A DNA stretch of 64,000 bases from Alphaproteobacteria bacterium (lineage in GTDB: Bacteria > Pseudomonadota > Alphaproteobacteria > Rhizobiales > Methyloligellaceae). The notes under the pieces are model-generated. The model saw only the letters and a program-made list of their open reading frames with translations. It made no database searches and was not told where the DNA came from. Below, piece after piece: positions 58,420 through 64,000 of the stretch (positions are counted from its first letter, which is position 1; each line of letters opens with the position of its first letter). The DNA lies in assembly GCA_016869535.1 (NCBI GenBank), contig VGDX01000006.1, positions 81,142 through 145,141 on the forward strand. The letters are read 5' to 3'. The translations under genes and the position numbers were made by a program.

Positions 58420-60441
58420 ATGGCAACCAAAGCCGCTGAAGCCGAGGAGCAGACCGAGACGCCAGCCGAGACCTCAGACGGTCCCGTGCTCGACATGTCC
58501 GATGCTGCCGTCAAGAAGCTGATCAAGACCGCCAAGGCGCGCGGTTTCGTGACCTATGACGAGCTGAACGAAGTTCTCCCCTCCGAAGAAGTGTCCTCCG
58601 AGCAGATCGAGGACACCATGTCCATGCTTTCCGACATGGGCATCAACGTGATCGACACCGACGAGGCCGAGGAGCCTGCCGCCGCCGAGGGCGCCGACGG
58701 CGCCGAGGCGCGCGCCGTGGTCGCGCCGCAGCCGGTGGTCAAGGTCGAAACCACCACGCGCGAGCCGACGGAACGCACCGACGATCCCGTACGCATGTAT
58801 TTACGCGAGATGGGCACGGTCGAGCTTCTCTCCCGCGAGGGCGAGATCGCCATCGCCAAGCGCATCGAGGCCGGCCGCGAGGCCATGATCGCCGGCCTTT
58901 GCGAAAGCCCGCTCACCTTCCAGGCCATCATCATCTGGCGCGACGAGCTTAACGAGGGGAAGATCCTGCTGCGCGACATCATCGACCTCGAAGCCACCTA
59001 TCAGGGCCCGGACGCCAAGGCCGTGCCATCCCAGCCGCTGCCCGAGGGCATGAACGGCGGCGGCGACGGCAAGGCGCATGCAAACGATGCGCAACCCGCG
59101 CGCAAGAGCGAGGATGAAGAGGAGAAGCCCGAGCAGGAGGAATTCGACGACGACGACGACGATTTCGAGAACGCGCTGTCGCTCGCGGCCATGGAGGCCG
59201 AGCTCAAGCCGCAAGTGCTCGAGACCTTCGACCTCGTCGCCACCAATTACAAGAAGCTCCGCCGGCTGCAGGACCAGCTGGTCGAGCGCGCGCTCAAGAA
59301 CGACAGCCTCTCCTCCGGCCAGGAGAAGCGCTACAAGGCGCTGAAGGACGAGATCGTCGCCGAGATCAAGTCGCTGTCGCTGAACGCCAACCGCATCGAG
59401 AGCCTGGTCGAAACGCTTTACGACATCAACAAGCGTCTGCTCGGCTATGAGGGCCGGCTGCTGCGGCTGGCCGAAAGCTACGGCGTCAACCGCGAGGATT
59501 TCCTGACCGAATATCAGGGCAACGAGCTAGACCCCAATTGGCTGCGCCGCGTCGGCCGCCTGAAGAAGAAGGGCTGGATCGTTTTCATCAAGGACGAGCG
59601 CGGCATGGTCAAACAGATCCGCGGCGCGATCCATCAGCTTGCCGCCGAGACGGGGCTGGAAATCTCCGAGTTCCGCCGCATCGTCTCCATCGTGCAGAAG
59701 GGCGAGCGCGAGGCGCGCCAGGCCAAGAAGGAGATGGTCGAGGCGAATCTGCGGCTCGTGATCTCCATCGCCAAGAAATACACCAATCGCGGCCTGCAAT
59801 TCCTCGATCTCATCCAGGAAGGCAATATCGGCCTGATGAAGGCCGTCGATAAGTTCGAATATCGCCGCGGCTACAAATTCTCGACCTACGCCACGTGGTG
59901 GATCAGGCAGGCGATCACCCGCTCGATCGCCGACCAGGCGCGCACCATCCGCATCCCCGTGCACATGATCGAGACCATCAACAAGATCGTGCGCACCTCG
60001 CGCCAGATGCTGCACGAGATCGGCCGCGAGCCGACGCCGGAGGAGCTTTCCGAGAAGCTCGCCATGCCGCTCGAGAAGGTGCGGAAAGTTCTCAAGATCG
60101 CCAAGGAGCCGATTTCGCTCGAGACGCCGATCGGCGACGAGGAGGATAGCTATCTCGGCGATTTCATCGAGGACAAGAACGCGGTGCTGCCCATAGACGC
60201 CGCCATCCAGTCAAACCTGCGCGAGACCACGACGCGCGTGCTCGCATCGCTCACGCCGCGCGAGGAGCGCGTCTTGCGCATGCGCTTCGGCATCGGCATG
60301 AACACCGACCACACGCTGGAAGAAGTCGGCCAGCAATTCAGCGTGACCCGCGAACGCATCCGCCAGATCGAAGCCAAGGCGCTGCGGAAATTGAAGCACC
60401 CGAGCCGCTCGCGGAAATTGCGCAGCTTTCTGGACAATTAG
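58420..60441 (+). CDS. rpoD: Primary sigma factor RpoD (sigma-70)
   Basis: This 673-aa protein has region 1.1 (about residues 20-75), region 1.2 ([21 protein letters not shown]), an acidic non-conserved insert near 215-250 ([20 protein letters not shown]) and the sigma-70 core. Regions 2-4 include [44 protein letters not shown] and the 4.2 helix [25 protein letters not shown]. It directs housekeeping transcription. The dnaG-rpoD order is the conserved macromolecular-synthesis arrangement. Confidence 0.97.
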   Translation: MATKAAEAEEQTETPAETSDGPVLDMSDAAVKKLIKTAKARGFVTYDELNEVLPSEEVSSEQIEDTMSMLSDMGINVIDTDEAEEPAAAEGADGAEARAVVAPQPVVKVETTTREPTERTDDPVRMYLREMGTVELLSREGEIAIAKRIEAGREAMIAGLCESPLTFQAIIIWRDELNEGKILLRDIIDLEATYQGPDAKAVPSQPLPEGMNGGGDGKAHANDAQPARKSEDEEEKPEQEEFDDDDDDFENALSLAAMEAELKPQVLETFDLVATNYKKLRRLQDQLVERALKNDSLSSGQEKRYKALKDEIVAEIKSLSLNANRIESLVETLYDINKRLLGYEGRLLRLAESYGVNREDFLTEYQGNELDPNWLRRVGRLKKKGWIVFIKDERGMVKQIRGAIHQLAAETGLEISEFRRIVSIVQKGEREARQAKKEMVEANLRLVISIAKKYTNRGLQFLDLIQEGNIGLMKAVDKFEYRRGYKFSTYATWWIRQAITRSIADQARTIRIPVHMIETINKIVRTSRQMLHEIGREPTPEELSEKLAMPLEKVRKVLKIAKEPISLETPIGDEEDSYLGDFIEDKNAVLPIDAAIQSNLRETTTRVLASLTPREERVLRMRFGIGMNTDHTLEEVGQQFSVTRERIRQIEAKALRKLKHPSRSRKLRSFLDN

Positions 60442-60452
60442 CTCTCAATCCG

Positions 60453-60561
60453 CCTCATCCTGAGGAGCCGGCCGAAGGCCGGCGTCTCGAAGGAGAGGCG
60501 GCCCATGCTTCGAGACGCACGCTACGCCACTTCGTGGCTTCGCGTGCTCCTCAGCATGAGG
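60453..60561. repeat. REP-like palindromic element
   Basis: The ends CCTCATCCTGAGGAGC and GCTCCTCAGCATGAGG are inverted copies matching at 15 of 16 positions. Inside, GCGTCTCGAAG and CTTCGAGACGC form a second pair. The CCTCATCCTGAGGAGC word is widespread as an intergenic repeat in Hyphomicrobiales genomes as I know them. It begins 12 bp after rpoD and may act as its transcript end. Confidence 0.8.
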
Positions 60562-60591
60562 GCTATTTATTGCGCCTAACCACATTTCTCT

Positions 60592-60686
60592 CGTCATGCC
60601 CGGCCGAAGTGCCGGGCATCCAATTGGGCCTCACCGCACTTGCGGCACCGCCACATTGGATTGCCGGGACAAGCCCGGCAATGACG
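60592..60686. repeat. REP-like palindromic element
   Basis: The sequence runs CGTCATGCCCGGCC, an inner stem (GCCCGGC-CGAAGT-GCCGGGC) and ATCCAATTGGGC, and closes with TTGCCGGGACAAGCCCGGCAATGACG. The ends CGTCAT and ATGACG pair. This is another common Hyphomicrobiales intergenic repeat type, different in sequence from the one at 60453. Confidence 0.78.
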
Positions 60687-60720
60687 GAGTGATGTGAGGG
60701 GATTTCCTCTTTTCTGCTCA

Positions 60721-60770
60721 CTTGTCATAGCCCGGCTTGACTGGATGACCGCCTTCGCGGGCATGACAAG
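60721..60770. repeat. REP-like palindromic element, short
   Basis: CTTGTCAT and ATGACAAG form perfect 8-bp terminal arms around AGCCCGGCTTGACTGGATGACC and CGCCTTCGCGGGC, in the same style as the element at 60592. The 112 bp up to the gene at 60882 are AT-richer and otherwise empty. Confidence 0.7.
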
Positions 60771-60881
60771 GCAGATAGGGGTTGCCGTAAGCCCCTTAAG
60801 CTTGACCAAACACTCCATTCCAAATAATCGAGGCATAGCAGCCAGAAGCTGCAGACGTCTCTAAAACAAGCTAGTGTTGCA

Positions 60882-62399
60882 ATGGCAAAGAAGCGAATAT
60901 TCACAGTTGGATTTGATCTTCCAGGTGATGAGTTCGAATACGTCGAGTTCGACTCCGATCAAACTTTGCTCGACGCTGATATAATCCTTTTTCAGCCAAC
61001 ACTCGGCAACTTTCGGCTAGCTCCCTTCGCTGAGTATGGCGGGAAATCAATCCTTGACGAACATTCTTCGTTCGCCTCGAAGCGATATCTTGATCATTGG
61101 CGCTCTGAGATCGTGGCCGCCGTGGGTTCGGGAAAGCTAGTCGTTGTTTACTTGGTTAAGCCGTTCGAACTCAATCGGTACACAGGCGAAAAGAGGTTTT
61201 CCGGAACCGGCCGAAATAGGGCCACTACAATGATGGTAACAGATGTTTCGTCTTACGAAGCCATCCCAAGCATAACAAAAGTTACTTCCAAATCGGGCAG
61301 TGAGGTCCGGCTTGAAAAGGAGGGTTCGTATCTGGCCCATTATTGGTCGGAGTTCGCTGGGCCCTACGAGGCTGAAATCGAGGGGGAGTTCAATAGGGTT
61401 ATCCTGCGGTCTCGCGCTGGAAATCGCGTCGTCGCCGCAGCATTTCATGCAAAGAGTGGCGGTTCACTGCTCCTACTCCCACCGCTCCATTATGACGAAA
61501 AAGTTTTTCTTCATGACGCTGCGGAAGATGAAGCGAACAAAGAGAATGAGGAGAATGAGGATGAGGGTCAGTATTGGACGGAGGAAGCATTTAAGTTTGG
61601 TAAGAGATTGGTAGCGGTCCTCGTAGCCCTGTCGGATACGTTGAAACAATCAGTTCAAACTACGCCTCCACCTGCATGGAGTTTAGATTCTAAATATCGA
61701 CTCTCGGCTGAGACTGACATGGAGCTAGTAATTTCTGAGCGTGCCTCTGCAATAATAAAATTACAAAACGAGAAAGCTGATCTCGAAAACCAATTGGTGG
61801 AGCTAGGAAACCTCAGATCGCTTTTGTACGAGCAGGGGCGGCCGTTGGAAAACGCAGTCATCGAAGCAATGACTCTCTTCGGATTTAAAGCGGAGCCATT
61901 TTCTGACGGAGAGTCGGAATTTGATTGCGTGTTCGTTAGCACTGAAGGGCGGTGTTTAGGCGAGGTTGAGGGCAAGGATAATAAGGCTATTAATATCGAA
62001 AAGTTCAGTCAGCTTGAGCGTAACCTGCAAGAGGATTTTGAACGCGATGAGGTAACAGAGCACGCAAAAGGGGTCCTCTTTGGAAATGCCTACCGCCTCC
62101 AACCAGTTGATGAACGAGAAGATTTTTTCACGGCGAAGTGCATTTCCGCAGCCAAGAGGATTGAAGCAGCTCTAGTGCGAACTCCTGACCTGTTCGGCCC
62201 AGCCAAATACCTCAAAGAGAATTCCTCGGATTCAGACTACGCGGCGGCGTGTAGGAATGCGATCTTTCATGCCAAGGGGGAGGTAGTCGTTTTCCCATCA
62301 CCACCTATCAGTGATGCTACCTCAATAAGTGTAGTAGCTGATGCGGCTGAAGGTGACTCTTCCAAAATCAGCCTTGATGAGGAAGGTCCTGCACATTAA
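60882..62399 (+). CDS. Low-GC protein with a probable PD-(D/E)XK nuclease domain
   Basis: This 505-aa protein is of unknown function. The first 210 residues look like an alpha/beta domain (FDLPGDEFEYVEFDSD, LDADIILFQPTLGNF, GSGKLVVVYLVKPFE). An acidic linker (EANKENEENEDEGQ) and a coiled-coil-like helix at about 285-320 follow. Residues 320-445 fit a restriction-endonuclease fold: helix PLENAVIEAMTLFGF, D348 in SEFDCVF, E363-x-K365 in GEVEGKDN, then VLFGNAYRLQPVDERE and AALVRTPDLF. Base composition is clearly AT-richer than its neighbours, suggesting transfer. It stands alone, with no methylase or partner. A defence or DNA-repair role is inference. The start has only a weak ribosome-binding site. 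Confidence 0.7.
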   Translation: MAKKRIFTVGFDLPGDEFEYVEFDSDQTLLDADIILFQPTLGNFRLAPFAEYGGKSILDEHSSFASKRYLDHWRSEIVAAVGSGKLVVVYLVKPFELNRYTGEKRFSGTGRNRATTMMVTDVSSYEAIPSITKVTSKSGSEVRLEKEGSYLAHYWSEFAGPYEAEIEGEFNRVILRSRAGNRVVAAAFHAKSGGSLLLLPPLHYDEKVFLHDAAEDEANKENEENEDEGQYWTEEAFKFGKRLVAVLVALSDTLKQSVQTTPPPAWSLDSKYRLSAETDMELVISERASAIIKLQNEKADLENQLVELGNLRSLLYEQGRPLENAVIEAMTLFGFKAEPFSDGESEFDCVFVSTEGRCLGEVEGKDNKAINIEKFSQLERNLQEDFERDEVTEHAKGVLFGNAYRLQPVDEREDFFTAKCISAAKRIEAALVRTPDLFGPAKYLKENSSDSDYAAACRNAIFHAKGEVVVFPSPPISDATSISVVADAAEGDSSKISLDEEGPAH

Positions 62400-62414
62400 C
62401 AGCAACCCACACCC

Positions 62415-62687
62415 CTAATACTCCGCCGCCACGATGGCCTTCAGGGCCTCGAAACACATGACCGGCGTGATGGTGTGGAGGTTGAGGCCGGTCCAGGGGT
62501 GGTAGAGCTTCATCACCGCTTCAGCGTCGTCGGCCTCGACGATGGCCCAGGTCTCTTGCTGGGTGAGCGCCATCCAGGCGCCCAGGAGCTTCGCGCCCTT
62601 CGCCTCGGGAAGTCCTAGTTCCTTCAAGCGCCGGAAGCTCTCGTCGCGATGCTCCGGCGCGATGATGGCGTGAACGACGAACAGCAT
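62415..62687 (-). CDS. DUF3303/YciI-like small protein
   Basis: This 90-aa protein has a ferredoxin-like barrel pattern (MLFVVHAIIAPEHRDESFRR, AWMALTQQETWAIVEADDAEAVMKL, HTITPVMCFEAL) that matches the DUF3303 family. These are probably small dimeric proteins with no established reaction. It converges with the low-GC gene 15 bp away. GGGAGGG lies shortly before the ATG. Confidence 0.78.
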   Translation of the reverse strand: MLFVVHAIIAPEHRDESFRRLKELGLPEAKGAKLLGAWMALTQQETWAIVEADDAEAVMKLYHPWTGLNLHTITPVMCFEALKAIVAAEY

Positions 62688-62880
62688 TTGCGCCCTCCCT
62701 TTCCCTTTTGCGCAGTCTAACCCCTAACGATTCCCCCCCAAAAAATCTTATCCCCGCCCTTCCGGGCGCCTTTATCATCGCCTGGCTCCGTCCTTTTGAA
62801 GGGCGTTTCTAGAGGCGATCTTGAGGCGGGACGGGGCGCGGCGCCCGCGGATTCATGTTCCGCAACATGAGCACTCGGGC

Positions 62881-62990
62881 GGCGCCGGGGCTCCCTCTGG
62901 ACCCATTACGAGGTCCCGCTAGGAGCTAGCTGAAGGATCGGTCGGCGCATCGATGCGCGACGGACCGGACTAAAGCAGGGCCCGGCGCCG
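62881..62990. other. Structured non-coding segment in a 617-bp gene-free region
   Basis: Within 62688-63304 no convincing gene is visible. GGCGCCGGG (62881-62889) is the exact inverse of CCCGGCGCC (62981-62989). Between them lies a perfect 14-bp palindrome GCGCATCGATGCGC (62945-62958) flanked by CGGTC and GACGGACCG. The segment could fold as one long-stemmed RNA or be another dispersed repeat. It does not show the hallmarks of tmRNA, RNase P RNA or SRP RNA. A short frame at 63042-63338 is arginine-rich and unlike a real protein. Confidence 0.4.
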
Positions 62991-63304
62991 TAAGGAAGAA
63001 CGCCGCAAATACCATGCGCTCGGAAGGCGCTATCGCTTCGCTTGCTTGAGCCTTGCGCTCAAGTAGGCCAGAGGCCGGTAGCGCAAAGAAGAGTGCATGT
63101 GGCGCGCCGTAAGGCGCCCGCCGTGTTTCCTAAAAAGGAAGCGCGGACACCACAAGGTTTGCGCTTTTCGGCGCGCCGCCCCCTTCTGATCAAGGGGGAA
63201 GTCTCAGGTAAAGCTCGCGCGGGATCTCCGCGGCGGGACGATGGCCCGCGTCTTGGGCTCCTTCATGATAGTGTGCGCGCGGCAACAATAAACGGAGAAC
63301 GGTC

Positions 63305-63682
63305 ATGGCGACGGCAATATCGATCGACGAGACGGTGAAGGCCTGCAAGCGCGCCGGCAATGGCATGGTGCCGGGCAAGTCGCCGAGACACTCCGAATTA
63401 TCGCTTGAGACCTCTCTCATCGGCCTCGCTTATCTCAACTACATCTATCAGAACGACATTGCGAACGAGCATTTCTGCGAGGCGATGCTGCTGATGCATG
63501 CGCAGGTGCCGTCCGGCACGCCGAACCCTTACGTGGCGCTGTTCGAGCCGGAGAATGCGGGCGCGACCATGGCGGCGCTCGCCGACGTGCAGCTCGCCTT
63601 CGACTACGCCATCCAGCGCAGCGAGCCGCCCGAGGCTAAAGTCAAAGCCTCGCTCGCCACTTTGCGGGGGATCGTCACGTGA
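63305..63682 (+). CDS. Conserved-looking 125-aa protein of unknown function
   Basis: This 125-aa cytoplasmic protein has no signal or membrane segment. It looks all-helical (LETSLIGLAYLNYIYQNDIANEHFCEAMLLMHAQV, VKASLATLRGIV) with a Pro/Gly-rich middle (PSGTPNPYVALFEPENAG). GGAG lies seven bases before the ATG and codon use matches the neighbours, so it is probably real. I do not recognise the family. It converges with the cyclase gene 24 bp away. Confidence 0.6.
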   Translation: MATAISIDETVKACKRAGNGMVPGKSPRHSELSLETSLIGLAYLNYIYQNDIANEHFCEAMLLMHAQVPSGTPNPYVALFEPENAGATMAALADVQLAFDYAIQRSEPPEAKVKASLATLRGIVT

Positions 63683-63706
63683 CGGGCCCTGATGACGCGA
63701 AGCGTC

Positions 63707-64000
63707 TCAACCCTGGGGGCGGATGCCGTAAACGGCGATGGTGCCTTTGCCCTTGACCTCGATCTCGCCAAGCGCCTCGCCGGCGAATTTCGCGGAGATC
63801 TGCTCCCAGATCTCGCGCGTCGCGGCCACGGAACCCGGCGCGCTCATGCCGACCATGCGCGCGGCGACATTGACCGTGTCGCCCCAGATGTCGAACTGGT
63901 AGCGCTCCTGGCCGACCACGCCGGCGACCACCGGCCCGGCATGCACGCCGACCCTCACCTCCCAGCCAAGATGCGCATCGATCAGGGTCGAGGCCATCTC
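63707..64000 (-). CDS. Class III adenylate/guanylate cyclase, C-terminal end (partial)
   Basis: The last 97 codons are present and the frame is open to the right edge. RVGVHAGPVVAGVVGQERYQFDIWGDTVNVAARM contains the conserved D-x-W-G-D-T-V-N-x-A-x-R-M signature of class III cyclases, including the asparagine and arginine that stabilise the transition state. The end (VKGKGTIAVYGI) is the usual cyclase C-terminus. The N-terminal sensor lies outside the window. Confidence 0.88.
   Translation of the reverse strand, partial: EMASTLIDAHLGWEVRVGVHAGPVVAGVVGQERYQFDIWGDTVNVAARMVGMSAPGSVAATREIWEQISAKFAGEALGEIEVKGKGTIAVYGIRPQG

Noticed and set aside
63042..63338. Arginine-rich frame in the gene-free region
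   Set aside because: It overlaps the start of the better-supported gene at 63305, has no ribosome-binding site and shows low-complexity basic composition.

Overview
The window looks like chromosome from an alphaproteobacterium of the order Hyphomicrobiales (Rhizobiales). The grounds are high GC with dense packing, a carA/carB/greA block, a dnaG-rpoD pair whose primase lacks the usual zinc ligands, a FixL-FixJ-FixK oxygen circuit, a lanthanide-type XoxF methanol dehydrogenase, and several REP-like palindromic elements. The species cannot be named from the sequence. The window opens inside a saccharopine-dehydrogenase-like gene and closes inside an adenylate cyclase gene.

1-16021: a TetR regulator diverges from a 13-gene plus-strand polyamine/GABA cluster. 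It encodes a putrescine-type aminotransferase, PuuD, PuuA, PuuC, GabD, a complete PotFHIG-type importer, GabT, a beta-alanine/omega-amino acid aminotransferase and a methylmalonate-semialdehyde dehydrogenase. Together these import putrescine, glutamylate and oxidise it to GABA, and pass the carbon to succinate or acetyl-CoA. 16022-22470: a TolB/TPR membrane protein divergent from a small secreted protein, an ald/Lrp divergent pair, and a GntR/phosphonoacetate hydrolase divergent pair with a decayed aldehyde dehydrogenase tail.

22716-30651: a decayed junction of a pstS-like gene and a CHAD gene, then a stress and low-oxygen group (HPF, two small cytochromes c, universal stress protein, DUF883, CBS-BON protein, FixLJ, FixK, host-attachment protein). 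Two TTGA-N6-TCAA boxes of the FNR/FixK type sit in its two divergent promoter regions. 30652-41151: a lanthanide-type methanol oxidation island with its own histidine kinase/response regulator, XoxF, an XoxJ-like binding protein fused to ankyrin repeats, cytochrome XoxG, a PQQ-associated binding protein and a beta-propeller protein. TTGGCA/TGCCAA motifs recur before its kinase, xoxF and binding-protein genes, and a degenerate piece of a second xoxF lies just after the regulator.

41144-46356: a LysR regulator and a minus-strand copper-handling operon (Cys/His-rich secreted protein, TolC-like lipoprotein, multicopper oxidase, Met-rich small protein, cytochrome c). 46406-53962: frameshifted manC, greA, carB, two small exported proteins and carA, all minus strand. 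54224-60441: yqeY, a secreted protein, a BrnTA toxin-antitoxin pair, dnaG and rpoD. 60453-64000: three palindromic repeats, a low-GC 505-aa protein with a probable PD-(D/E)XK nuclease domain, a DUF3303-like protein, a 617-bp non-coding stretch with a strong fold, an unrecognised 125-aa protein and the cyclase end.
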